From Aplectana chamaeleonis (lineage: Eukaryota > Nematoda > Chromadorea > Rhabditida > Cosmocercidae), in NCBI GenBank assembly GCA_029168955.1, contig JAPDOI010001316.1, positions 62,001-126,000 on the forward strand: 64,000 bases of DNA, given 5' to 3'. Shown piece by piece: positions 37,987 through 48,624 of the stretch (the first letter of the stretch is position 1; every line of letters begins with the position of its first letter). A program made the position numbers and the translations under genes. The notes under the pieces were generated by a model that did not search any database, was not told where the DNA came from, and saw only the letters and a program-made list of their open reading frames with translations.

Positions 37987-38792
37987 GAACGGAGCTCCAG
38001 TGGACAATCTGAGTGATAAGTTTAAATTAGCTGCATGTTTTCACCAAGGTTCCTTTTTTTCGTTCCGGTGCTGTGATGGCTCTGCTGACGGTCTTGGAGA
38101 CGTACCTTCTTAATAACCACGTCAACCGTGCCACTGTCATGCTCAAGGACATCATTCTGGCCATTCACATGCGCAGTAGCTGTGCAATATGTCCCAGACC
38201 CGAATAACCAGTTGTACAGCACTCTTTTCAGCTTTATTTCTGTGTTTCAATGGATTACTGTTGCATAAAAGTAATGTTAATGAACAAGATACTGTTGTGT
38301 GCTTCTTACTCCCTGCAAAAGGGGTTGTATCCAAGAAGACGAGGGCCCCCGTTTTTCCGAAGGGAATAAGAGGCCTCAACTTGTTAAGGGGCGGGGTTAT
38401 AACGTCAGATTGTGTTACGGATGCCGGACGTTTGCATTCTGAGCAGAGGGTTCTTCTCTGAAAGAGAGAGCCAAAATCAACAGATTTTTGTTAACAGAAG
38501 AAGGAGTCGAAGACTGACGCTTGCCGTCGCAGCAAATGTCACTCTTTGAGCTATGTGCAACAAATTCAGCGTTCAGGAGTGTTTCTAAATAAGTTGAAAG
38601 TGGACAGCTGTCCTCGTGCACATGAGCACGTTCGGCAATATGCCTGATTCGACTAAAGGCTTCCAAATAATACTGATACCCATACAGTGAAGTGCGGCAG
38701 ACATCGCTATGGAGGCGACACTCATTGAGACCGTTGTCGCTAGTATACATTGGATCCGACTCACTCATTTTCGGATATCCATCCGAATGAAC
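37987..38792. other. Unrecognised DNA; one 129-codon open frame
   Basis: A minus-strand open frame from 38804 to 38415 has no recognisable domain and begins inside the 42-bp repeat. GTATACATTGGATCCGA near 38743 reappears inverted as TCGGATCCAATGTATA near 40780, linking the repeats at 38793 and 40520 in opposite orientations. No gene is called. Confidence 0.4.
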
Positions 38793-39005
38793 CGAAATTT
38801 TCATGATTCAAAATCCGATTCACCGAAAAAACGTCAAAATCCGAATGATCCAAAATCCGAATCACCGAAAAAGTGTCAAAATCCGAATGATCCAGAATCC
38901 GATTCACCGAAAGAACGTCAAAATCCGAATGATCCAAAATCCGATTAACCGAAAAAACGCCAAAATCCGTTTGATTCAAAATCTGAATCACCGAAATGTG
39001 CCATG
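38793..39005 (+). repeat. 42-bp tandem repeat, ATCCGAATGATCC type
   Basis: CAAAATCCG recurs at 38835, 38877, 38919 and 38961, exactly 42 bp apart. Each is followed by ATGATCC, AAATCCGA and ACCGAAA. Degenerate copies continue to about 39090. Frames on both strands remain open (14-residue repeats such as SPKKRQNPNDPKSE), an effect of the period rather than evidence of a gene. Confidence 0.9.
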
Positions 39006-39090
39006 AGTCGGATAATGATTCGGATACCGAATATCCGAAAAATGTCATGATTCGGATCGGATAATGAGTCGGATATTGGTAGATTCGGCA

Positions 39091-39882
39091 TGTCCTGTGA
39101 CTCAAACAAGCGTATCTTATGTCACGACTCGACATTCCATTCTGCAGTAGCCATACAGGTGCGTAGTTACCCTCTATAAAACGTCGTAATTCACATCATT
39201 CGAGGCGCGAGCGGTGCGCGAGACGCCTCGGCCTCCGTGTGCCCTACGCTCTCTCACTGTCTTTAACCTCCGATCCGCACCAGCACGCGTAGGAACCAAG
39301 TGAATTTCGCCCTTTTATAGTCTGTACACTGCAGATATCCAATTCGCGCGCATCGTAAAATTTACGCCGCATTTTCTGCGTATCATCAGCGCAGATTTTG
39401 CGCATAATTGGCATTGATTCTCTTGGTTTGAGTTGTCTGTGCGAGTATAGGGCCATTCAGAGTGGCGTCGATGCGAAATTTGTGACGTCGCTCTCCAGAG
39501 CGAGAGAAAATGGGCGTGACCATGACTGGTCGCCGAACCATATTTCTGTCTCTGCGTCTCTTACCTCTTCGCCGCCGTTTGATCGATTGGAGAAAAAAGT
39601 GAAATAGGGGAAATAATTATTTTTATAGAGAGTTTATGGACAGGTAGTAACAAAGTAACATCAACAATAGAAAGAAACTAAGGCGGGACGGCAGAGACAA
39701 AAATGGTCCAAATCGTTTCCACCGCGCGACGTTGCTGTCGTCGCTGCTAGCTCGCGCACTCTGAAAGCGCGGTCGCCTCTCTCGCACGGCACAGTTTGCG
39801 CTGCGTAGCACCCCTCACCCCACATCACTCACACCGTCACCGCGACAGCGAGTTTTGCTGCGACGCCACTCTGAAAGGCTCT
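39091..39882. other. Unrecognised DNA
   Basis: No coding feature is supported. A GC-rich hairpin, CGAGGCG and CGCCTCG with a 16-nt loop, lies at 39201-39230. CTCTGAAAG motifs recur near 39759 and 39870. Confidence 0.4.
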
Positions 39883-40198
39883 TAGGGGTATGGTATAGTT
39901 TGCCGCTGTCATGACCGACAGGCATGCAATCTAACACTGCGGAACCTGCATGGTATCAACGGCATCGGTCGTCGTAGGCACGATTATCGCGCGTCTGTCG
40001 CAGCGACGTGACGCGGAGGGCCGACATACTGCGAATGGGCTGAATCCTGTCGCTGCCACTGTCCCTGTCGCGGCCGAAGCTTGCAACACACTGCGATAGC
40101 GACAGGTTAAAAGGGTAGAAGCTCCGCGACCGGCGGTCGCTGTTGCTGTGCAGAGCGACGCGACAGTGTGTCGCAAAAATATACCATACTCCTTATGG
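39883..40198. mobile_element. Possible MITE with GTATGGTATA ends
   Basis: TTAGGGGTATGGTATAGTTT (39883-39902) is partly inverted at the right end, where AAATATACCATACTCCTTA spans about 40177-40195. The interior is GC-rich and repeats GCGACAG and CTGTCGC. The ends are imperfect and no clear target duplication was found. Confidence 0.4.
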
Positions 40199-40519
40199 CG
40201 CATTGAGGGTTCGATTGCCTACCAAAAACCATGTGTATTGATCGAACGGGCAATCCTTTTTCAAGTGGATTAGACAGTAACTCACGGGTATTTACGAATT
40301 CGATGTGAAGGATTGATACTCTTTTAGACTAATGCTTTAACATTACTCTCACTTTGAAGAGATTGTGAAAGGTGATCACATCTGTTTGGTTTGCAATTAT
40401 TCCGAGATAAAGATGATTATCAATGAATTCGTTTATCACAGTAAGGTAGAAACATCTTTTTTCTTGAGGATTTTCACCAGACTATCAATTTTCGATTAAC
40501 TTTTGAATTAAACCATCTT
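40199..40519. other. Unrecognised DNA
   Basis: Nothing supported. GGTTCGATTGCC near 40207 resembles a tRNA T-loop, but no cloverleaf can be built around it. Confidence 0.4.
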
Positions 40520-40795
40520 GTATCCGACCGGATATCCGACCCGGATACTCGGATTCCGACTCACCGAAAAAAGGTCAAAATCCGAGTGATCCAAAATCCG
40601 AATAACCGAGAAAACGTGATTTTCGGATTGATCCGAGATCCGACTATCCATTTCGCCTCCCTATCCGAATGGCTCGGATTATCCGATCTTGCTATCTTGA
40701 ATCTATCCGTTTGAGTCGGATATCCGCGACCTTTGATTTTTGAGTTATCCGAAATCCGAGTATCCGAATTTTTTTGATTCGGATCCAATGTATAG
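40520..40795 (-). repeat. Degenerate ATCCGA-rich repeat
   Basis: TCACCGAAAAA, GTCAAAATCCGA and GATCCAAAATCCGA near 40560-40605 match the 42-bp unit of 38793-39005. The remainder is diffuse TATCCGA/TCGGAT repetition without a clean period. The TCGGATCCAATGTATA border near 40780 is the inverse of the border at 38743. Confidence 0.6.
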
Positions 40796-40806
40796 TCGCT
40801 AGCTAG

Positions 40807-40924
40807 CAATATGCCCAGCTCGGTAATGGATCCTAGCACGACACAGGCGCTCGCTGCCATTTCTTGTATAGATTAGATACCTGTGTCGTGCGTGGATCCA
40901 ATTCCGAGCTGGACATCTTGATGG
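40807..40924. repeat. Inverted repeat, arms about 42 bp
   Basis: The left arm (about 40807-40847, containing CCCAGCTCGG, ATGGATCC and GCACGACACAGG) is matched by the right arm (about 40880-40924, containing CCTGTGTCGTGC, GGATCCA and CCGAGCTGG). The spacer is 32 nt. There are a few mismatches. It may be a small foldback element or hairpin transcript. Confidence 0.7.
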
Positions 40925-41102
40925 CCATCTCATGTGCAAACCGCCAGCTATTCACTTCCAGCGGATTTCTTGTTCCCCTCATTTCTGGGAAAAATATTGA
41001 ATGCCTTCACTTCGTTTATCGAGAAAATAAAAGCTTTTCCGCTTTCTTCAGAGAAAACTCAAGCCCTCTGTGTGATGGAGATCAAAGAAGTCCTCTGTGG
41101 AA

Positions 41103-41895
41103 CTCAGACAATGGGGTGGACCGACCGCGGGCGAAAAATCGCGTTTCGTACCTACCGCGTGCCACTATCGTACTGACCGCGGGCAAAAAATGCATTTTGT
41201 GCCGAACGCGCGCATTCGCGTACTGACCGCGCGAGCGAAATAGTACACGCGGTCGATACGCCCGAGCTCCGTACCAACCGCTGGCGAAACTCCATAGAGG
41301 CGTACTGACCGCGAGCATCCATCTTCGCGCGCGGTCAGTACGAAATATGACTTTTCGCTGCGGTCGGTACGTGAGCACACGCGGTCAGTACGTATGTGCT
41401 CACGTTCGGTACGCAACCGTCCGCGTTAGGCACGCAAAACAACTGGTCGGTGAGGTCGCTGTGTCAGTTTGCACCGTCGGTACGCAATCGTTCGCGTTCA
41501 GTACGCAATCGCCCGCGTTCAGTACGGAAAAATTTTGGTAGGCGAGGCCGGTTTGTCAGTTTGCGCGGTTATTACGCAAGTGTTCGCGTTCAGTACGCAA
41601 TCGCCCGAGTTCAGTACGGAAAAAATTTTGGTAGGCGAGGTCGGTTTGTCAGTTTGCGCGGTTAGTACGCAAGTGTTCGTGTTCAGTACGCAAACGCCAG
41701 CGTTCAGTACGCAGGCAAACTGGTGGGTGAAGTCGGTTTCTCAGTTTGCGCGGTCGGTACGCAAGTATTCGCGTTCAGTACGTAATCGCTCGCGTTCAGT
41801 ACGCAGGCGAACTGGTGAGTGAGGTCGGTTTGTCAGTTCGCGCGATCGGTACGCAAGTGTTCGCGTTCAGTACGCAATCGCCCGCGAAAAAAAAT
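41103..41895 (+). repeat. 21-bp GC-rich minisatellite with a 91-93-bp higher-order period
   Basis: The array begins at a border, CTCAGACAATGGGGTGGACC, that recurs inverted at 60477. GGTCAGTACG/GTTCAGTACGCAATCG units about 21 bp apart follow (for example at 41496 and 41517). From about 41460 they form a larger unit marked by TTGTCAGTTTGCGCGGT, with successive copies 91, 93, 92 and 92 bp apart. It is the same family as 59738-60383 in the opposite orientation. Open frames running through it on both strands are repeat products. Confidence 0.85.
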
Positions 41896-42245
41896 TGTTG
41901 GAAAATTTTTCGAACGAACGAGAAATAAAAAAAAATTCGTTGGAAAAAAATTGAACGAACAAAAATCGAAAAAAAAACCGTTCGACGAAAGTCCGAACGA
42001 ATCCAAACTTTTAAAAAATTTGTTCGAAAAAGTTTGAACGAACGAAATCCAAAAACCTTTCGAGATTTCGAAGGTCGAACGAACGAATTTCGAAATTTAT
42101 CGAAATTTTGATTTTTTTCGAAATTCGTTCGAAATTTCGCACTTTTTTCGAAATTCGTTCGAAATTTCGCATTTTTTTCGAAATTTGAAATTTTTTTGAA
42201 ATTTATTCGAAAAAAATCTTGAACAAGCAAATCTCGAGAGTCTTT
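41896..42245. repeat. AT-rich GAACGAACGAAA / TTCGAAATTT repeats
   Basis: The first half repeats CGAACGAAC and TTCGACGAA. From about 42115 to 42180 a 30-bp unit, AAATTCGTTCGAAATTTCGC, repeats about 2.5 times (42121 and 42151). Related AT-rich repeats occur at 44190-44370. A 155-codon minus-strand open frame is low complexity and not called. Confidence 0.65.
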
Positions 42246-42270
42246 CAGAAGTTGGGCTTTCAAACAAACG

Positions 42271-42778
42271 ATTTCTGAAAAATTAGCTTCCTGGCAATAT
42301 TAGCGATTTGGCAATGGTGGAAAAAGCTCCAAAAATATCTTGAAATATCTCAAAAAATGATTTGGCGTAAAATGGCCTGGAAATATAAAAAAGCTAGGAA
42401 ATGAAGTGAAATAACCAAAAATGCGATTTGGTGGTCGATCATTTCACAAGCTTCGCCGTTAAACTTATCAAAACGAAATCAAGCACGATATGGAATGAAG
42501 TTAGCCTAGCTTGACCTATGCTGATTCCCTTACTACAGCTTTCAAAAATGGCTTACTGTTGCGCGCTTGATTTCGTTTTGATAACTTTAACGGAGAAGCT
42601 TGTGAAATGATCGACCACCAAATCGCATTTTTGGTTATTTCACTTCTATTCCTAGCTTTTTTATATCTCCAGGCCATTTTACGCCAAATCATTTTTTGAG
42701 ATATTTCAAGATATTTTTGAAGCATTTTCCACCATTGCCAAATCGCTACTTTTGCCAGGAAGCTAAATTTTCAGAAAT
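42271..42778. mobile_element. Foldback element, 214-bp arms
   Basis: The left arm 42271-42484 and right arm 42565-42778 are inverted copies of equal length, roughly 93-95% alike, with an 80-bp spacer. Landmarks are TTAGCTTCCTGGCAA near 42284 against TTGCCAGGAAGCTAA near 42752, and AAAACGAAATCAAGC near 42470 against GCTTGATTTCGTTTT at 42565. There is no coding capacity. I did not find a convincing target duplication, so superfamily is unknown. Confidence 0.85.
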
Positions 42779-42916
42779 TTCACATATTTTTCCCGAAGGT
42801 TCCCTTTCTAACTTAAATTTTGCTCAACGATTTCCATTTTGGAATGATGAAACATCTAACAGACGATATTGTCGTATGAGTACAATTTCTGAAACTTATT
42901 ACCCAAAACCATAAAA

Positions 42917-43250
42917 AATACCACTCATTGCCGCATTTTGTGCATTATGTGAGAACTCAATAATATCGATAATTGAAGAAAATCTAGTTTAATACTTGAT
43001 CCTGCATGATGAGAAGAATTTCCCAAACAAGTGACTTATAGCCATCAACAATCAAAAATCATTGCGGCATTTTGTGCAACAGGCGAAAAAATCAATATTA
43101 TTGATTGGCATTTATCGATAATGACTGATGAGCGAAATTCTCCAACCAAGAAAACCAATCCCATCAGCAATCACCACTCCTAGCCGCATTTTGTGCAAAT
43201 AGTGCGAAAATCGATAATGTTGATTATCGATCGATGACGTGTTTTGAGTA
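42917..43250 (+). repeat. Degenerate tandem repeat, 119-134-bp spacing, three copies
   Basis: GCCGCATTTTGTGCA recurs near 42930, near 43064 (one change) and at 43183. Each copy is followed by an ATCGATAAT/ATCAATATT-type stretch and preceded by CCACTC or AATCA. Spacings of 134 and 119 bp and many substitutions show the copies are old. Confidence 0.65.
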
Positions 43251-43666
43251 CGGATTCGGGCAAGTCCAGTACTTATCTCCGACGACCTGTGTTGATTGGC
43301 TGCAGATTCACCCACGCACTCCGGTCTCCACAGCAGTAGCCGAAAAAATCAGTTTTCGTGCTCCACGGCTAATTTAGTATACAAACCCACGATTTTGAGG
43401 TACCCTTCAAAGTTAAGGTATCAAGTTCAAATTGGAATAGGAGCGACCTGCATCCATTTCCAACCTCCTGTCCAAAAATGAGCTCCCTAGCTCAATTTTA
43501 AGTGTACCCGCAAGATCGTGAACGCCGTCTGAAGAAAAAAAAGAAGATTAACAACAAAAACGCGCGGTCTTTCAATTTTTACTCGAAAGCCAGGGAACCG
43601 TTCTTAACCATTTTCGGGCACATATACCAACTTTGTGCGCTCTTTTTAATGCAAATTAGCACTAAT
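43251..43666. other. Unrecognised DNA
   Basis: No gene is supported. There are short open frames of about 60-100 codons on both strands without domains, and an A-rich run near 43533-43560. Confidence 0.4.
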
Positions 43667-43760
43667 TCCTACGTTCACTCTGAACTGAGATTTCGGAAAA
43701 GGGGTTGCGCGCGTGGCCAATTCAAAACCAAATCTGGTGCGCGCTATGCGCGCACCACAA
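43667..43760 (+). repeat. Dispersed hairpin repeat, copy 2
   Basis: Homologous to 34319-34420. The terminal hairpin is TGGTGCGCGC, loop TAT, GCGCGCACCA (43735-43757), a perfect 10-bp stem. Relative to copy 1, the sixth stem pair is C-G instead of A-T, with both strands changed, while the loop also differs. CTAA lies 12 nt downstream, which would fit a Helitron 3' end, but copy 1 does not place CTAA at the same distance. Confidence 0.6.
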
Positions 43761-45078
43761 TTTTTGAAACTAATCGAAATTCTGATTGTTTTCGAAACTC
43801 GTTTTAAATTTCGAATTTTTTCAAATTTCATTCTAAGTTTAGGATTTTTTAGACTTCGAAATTTTGGATCCTTTAGCGAATGACTGTTTCACACGCGTTC
43901 GATTGCTACTCAAGTCGCGCAGCATGTAAAGCCTTTCTCCCTCATTTCATGCACTTCGAAATGGTGCTTATCGGGCCTATCCTGTCGAAGTCTCCTAATC
44001 AGTGCTGTATTTTGCCATGACCGACCGCTCCACTGCTTGCTCCTCCCGAACTCATGTGAGCGAAAAAGACTTTATATCCCCAGTCCCAGACATAACTATT
44101 TGAGCCGACGAGTTGCTCGCTCACGCCCAGGACAATTCGTTCCAAGGAATAACGAAACAGCGTAACCTAAGGTTTACGGAGCGATTTGAAAATCGAAAGA
44201 ATTCTGGAAAGAAAAATTAAAAATTTTGATTTTGAACGAACGAAAATTGAAGAAATTTTGTTCGACGAAGTTTCGAACAAATAAAATTTCGAAAAAAATC
44301 CGTTCGTCAAAGTTTAGAAAGAACGGAAACGAAGGAAAGCGATTTGAAAAATCTTTCGAGAAATTTTAGCTCGTGTACAAATATACTCCATGGGGTCATA
44401 TGCTACGAACTGCCCTCTGAGGAATCCCTGAGAAAACGGCAGGAATGATACCACGCGCGGCGAGGAAACAGTCTGACTTCTTCCCGTAGAACGTTATCAT
44501 CTGTGACAGTCATAGCAATGCAATGTTGAGCATTGTCCCGTATCGATCAGATTCCCCCCGACTCCCTCAGCATCCCCCAGCACTCTCCTGAATAATTCGA
44601 GAGGATTTACTCCTTTCTCATTTTTTTGTTAATTTTTCTCTTGTTGAATCATTCTGGTGTTGTAGTTTATTGTGATTGATTAATAATATTCATTTCACGT
44701 GGTTTCCTCACAATGTAAGGTTGTTAAAGCATTTGAGCCTCCAATTTCGAAGTTCTGGTTCTGCAAATAGTTTTTTTTTTGGTTGAACTCCATTTTTGTT
44801 GAAACGCTTTCAGACTTGCTGTGAAATTTTTTTGCGAGATTTAGCTGATGGCAGCAGCTTCTATTGTTAGTATTCACCTAGTTTTACTTTCTTGCAGTAC
44901 AAATCGGAGTTATTATCACGGAAAAAAGTTTCATTATTTATTTGCGGGTTCGGTGGCCCTGACTCTGAGAGATTTGGCCGAGAAATATCCGCAAAATGCC
45001 TGCGTGCCGCGTAGTAGCCGCGAAATAGCCGTTGAATAATGCATGTCGGGAAATAGCCGAGAAATAGTTCTCCCCAGG
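43761..45078. other. Unrecognised DNA with AT-rich repeats at 44190-44370
   Basis: No coding feature is supported. The segment 44190-44370 repeats TTTTGAACGAACGAAAATTG and GTTCGACGAAG and is related to 41896-42245. Near 44970-45070, AAATAGCCGAGAAATAG-type words recur. Confidence 0.4.
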
Positions 45079-45120
45079 TAAGTATACGACGCATCACAGA
45101 TGCATGATTTAGATTTCAGC
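45079..45120 (+). other. Intron-like segment of 42 nt
   Basis: CAG precedes GTAAGT at 45079, and the segment ends GATTTCAG at 45120. This fits nematode splice consensus and short-intron length. An ATG at 45042 is in frame through the junction but meets a stop ten codons later. No flanking exon is convincing, so this may be chance. Confidence 0.2.
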
Positions 45121-46479
45121 ACCTCCGCCGGATCGGTTACCAAGGTTTGAGGTACGGGCCTCGCTCAGCCTCTGGAGACCCCGCCTAACTATCTGGCGTC
45201 TCCGGATGGCGGCTCGGCAGGCCGGCGACGGCTGCGTCTTGGTTTTTTGCAAATTTATTAGACTGTTGCGCATTCGTGAATTAACACCAGCTGAATTTAT
45301 CCGTTCAGCAGTTTGTGTACTATGTAGTGAACTTCCACCCAAAAAAGAAAAATCCCCATCAGAGCTATAAAAAGCACGTTTGAAATCGCGCTTTTCACTC
45401 TCGCCTTTTGATAGTATGTATTGAATCGAATCCAAAATCAGAAATCGAATCGAAGATCAGACAATGTAGAAAGCTGAATTAACCAAGAAAGTGAAAATTC
45501 TGTCTTGGAAAAAGATATTCAAATTTTGGAGCCAAAAGCTCAAACGACATCGAAGCGTTATAGGCCCACGTGAAATGATCCAGATTATTAAAACCACAAC
45601 AAAAACAACATAAGAAAATTAAACAGTGGAAATGTACAGAAGAAAATTAAAATTGAGAAGTCACTTGGAAGAGCCATGGTGGACGTTGGCTATGTCTGCA
45701 GGTGCAACCGATGCGTCTCGATTTGGCGTAATGCATACCATGGACACAGCCTTACTTTCAGTTCCTACGTGCGTTTGAACCAAAAGCGCCCTATCACACG
45801 ATCTCAACCACTGAAGAGCTCCAACTTTCTGAGTGAAGTAACCAAGGTAGGAAGGGCGACGCGCATGCTCGTATGCGAAGGTTGTCAAGAAGCCCCTAAT
45901 CGGAGGTGCTTAACTAAAGCATCGCTCGAGGCAAGATTGAGGTCCACGGCAGAGTATCAGAATTGTTATGGTGGTGTGTAATAAACACTCTGAAGCCAGA
46001 TTCTCGAAAAGGAAAACCAGAAATATGGTGTTAGTCTAACGTTTTATGTTTTATGGCTTCCACACATGCTACGTAAAGTCAGTCCGAATGAGACTGTTCT
46101 CCTACGCGGTCGGCGTGCGTGCTGATTGGCTGTTGCTAAGGTATTTTTTGGAACTGTGATACGATTAGCAGGAATATCAGACAACTAGTGAACAGTATCC
46201 CAGTCAGCTGTATCTCAGCGTGGGTAGGTTCGTTCGAAAAATGCCCTAGTGACGGCCGCTCGACACGCTAGCCAACTGCGTGGGCGGGCAGTCGTATTCG
46301 GATAGTATTTAGCTGCACTGCAGCTTCCTTCACAAAACTACACGGATCATGCAACGACTGAGGAAATTTTCAAAAAACTGATAAAATTGAACAAGGAGTA
46401 TTTGAGTTTGATCACAGTAACATCCTCAGTTTCTATTTTCAGCTTCAGTGTTCCCCAGTGAAGTAACAGGCTGTGAAAA
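45121..46479. other. Unrecognised DNA left of the large palindrome
   Basis: Open frames at 45435-45109 (minus, 108 codons) and 45676-45981 (plus, 101 codons) have no domain I recognise. A hairpin, GGAGAC and GTCTCC, lies at 45174-45203. No promoter, RNA gene or spliced gene is supported. Confidence 0.4.
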
Positions 46480-46985
46480 TACAATACCGCTCATAGGATT
46501 TGGTCAGAAGGCGCGCGAGGTCGGGTTTTAGCGTCTTTTTCGTCTTTTTCCTATAACTCGCTTCAAAGTCAACTTTGAGCGAATCTACGGTGATAATCGT
46601 GATCCTGGTGTCAAGGGCTATCGAATGGTGTAAATATTGATGGGGATTGGTTTTGAACTAACGAAGATCCGGAAGCAGCGAACAGTGTATCCTACAGTTT
46701 CATGGAGTGGGGTGCTTGGCGTCTACTGTCTGCGCCCTCCCGGCTCCCACCACAGCATCTGCAACGCGCTCGCTGTCTGCGGCCTTGCCGACTCGCGTGC
46801 TGCCTCTCCTCAGCGCACCTTCGATCGGCGCACTCCCCTATTCTTGCTTTCTCTCCCATCAGGGTCAGCAGCGCTGATTTTTGTCGGTCCCTCAACTGGC
46901 AATCTATTTGGTGTGGGTGCGCCCATTATCCAATGCGCCCAGCACTAATCGATTGCGCTCGCTCCCGACGCCCATTAGGCGAGTA

Positions 46986-48480
46986 CAGTTATGGAGCTTC
47001 GGGAGCGAAAAATATTTTAGCATTGGAGCGCGTTTTCCTACCCGTGCCAATTTCTCGATCACTATCGCGCCATTTTTATTGATTAGAAGATGGCCACAGA
47101 AGCATTGCCATCTTCAGAAAATGCTTGCTCGTGTTAAGTGAAAGATCAATTCGGAGGTAATAGGTCTACTGGACGACAAAGGCGATTGATTCTGCCAAAG
47201 TGGATTGTCTGTGGAAATGCCGTGAGGAAAATGATTACGTCGGAGCTCGTAAGAGGCCGCGATTTTCTGAGATCTGAAACTTGGGGTTAAACTCAAATTG
47301 GAAATTTGACTTTGAGTTTTCGATACATTTCTTAGGGCCCCTAACTCTCCTGATTTCGGAAGAGGAGGGAAACTCCCGGGTTGGTGCAAAGTTTGTTGGG
47401 TGAAGTGATGGTGCAGACGAGTTCCGACACGACGGAGATAACACAATTCAACCAAGATCTTTGACTCCAACACTGTTAAATATGTACTTCTCATTTACAA
47501 AGTTGTCATAGTTACCGTATGTTGTGAGACATACTGTGTGCTTCTCTGGGCCAAATTCCGGTCCGCAATGCGTCTCGACACGCTTTGCTGCCGCAAGCGC
47601 TCGACTCAAATTGGTTTCCAGCGCCTAAGCCGACTCGATGTGGCTTTTTTATAAAATTTTCTCCAATTGCTGTTAGTTTCCAGTTTTCAAAACCTACCTA
47701 GAGTCAACAGATCAGCGGCTGCGGCGCTGGAAGCTCTTCCGGCTCGAGCGTGCGGCCGCAAAGCGTGTCGAGACGCAATTGCGGACCGGAATTTGGCCCA
47801 GATAAGCACAGCATGAGCATTACCTGCCACACCCTTGTGTGGTGTGGCAGTTTGGAGTAGGCATGCGCATAATAGAGGGTGGAGAAAAGTTTCGTAGCCA
47901 CGTCAAAATTTGTGTACGCGGAGCTTCAACCCTTGGAGCAATTTGAAAAAGTTTGGCACACGTATCAATCTTGATAAAAATCCCAAGACTGGAAAGTTTC
48001 GATGCGGATGCGAATCCTTTTTTGACTTGTATTTAGGCCAAATACATTTTCGCTCTTCAAAGCTCCGAGGAAGTAGTCCCAAGCATCTCTCTGAAGCTTC
48101 CGCTTACGTCATTTTGTTGCATAAGTATGCGGTAAAGAAATTGGCTTTTGAGTGTCGTGCGTACAGTTGCGCTTGCGACGAGCTGGATTCGGTCTTGAGT
48201 TCGCATTTGTGCGGAGGTTTCCCCGACGTTGGGCCAGGGGTTTCAACCCCGGAGTGTAAGAAATTTAGAACGCATGCGAAAATTTCGCCCACCCGGAGTT
48301 TCAATCCTTAGTACAAAACCGAGGTATTTTTTTAATTCAAGGATTTGAAATTTCCCCATAAACATTAATTATGCGCGTGCAGATCGCAGCTGGCATAGCA
48401 AAACCCGCAACGATTGAAGGGACGGGAGGAAAAGGCGCTCCAATGCTGAAATATTTTTTGCTCCCGAAGCTCCGTAACTG
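46986..48480. mobile_element. Nested TA-flanked inverted-repeat element (left arm)
   Basis: Both ends read CAGTTAYGGAGCTTCGGGAG inward from a flanking TA (46984-46985 and 48481-48482) and stay alike for about 60 bp. TA target duplication and a CAGT start are typical of Tc1/mariner-type elements. It contains the smaller 47534-47811 element. There is no transposase. The mirror copy is 57673-59182. Confidence 0.65.
47534..47811. mobile_element. Nested MITE with CTGTGCTT ends (left arm)
   Basis: The left end, CTGTGTGCTTCTCTGGGCC, follows TA. The right end, read inward, is CTGTGCTTATCTGGGCC and is followed by CA where the mirror copy at 58352 keeps TA. The terminal inverted repeats extend about 85 bp through TTCCGGTCCGCAA and TGCGTCTCGACACGC. 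The total is 278 bp, with no coding capacity. Confidence 0.7.
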
Positions 48481-48624
48481 TACTCCCATTAGGCAACATT
48501 CTGCTGTATTGCCTGCTTCTAAAGTATTCATCCAGTGCCCCAGCAGTATTGTCCTATTCCTGCTTGGCATTCCATCCTCCCGAGGAGTGCAGTTGGTGAG
48601 TTTTCCCCCTTTTCCCCTTTTTCG

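Noticed and set aside
40205..40235. tRNA-like T-loop GGTTCGATTGCC
   Set aside because: No acceptor, D or anticodon stem can be paired around it.
41796..42263. 155-codon minus-strand frame rich in Phe, Arg and Lys
   Set aside because: It lies wholly in AT-rich tandem repeats and the 21-bp minisatellite, and its composition is a repeat effect.
46449..46466. CACTGGGGAACAC-like sequence just outside the palindrome as a CACTA end
   Set aside because: No inverted partner was found nearby.
47910..48311. 133-codon plus-strand frame in the left palindrome arm
   Set aside because: The mirror copy is shortened to 94 codons (58126-57842), there is no recognisable domain, and it lies within a nested transposon-like element. 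Cysteine-rich content was not enough to call a gene.
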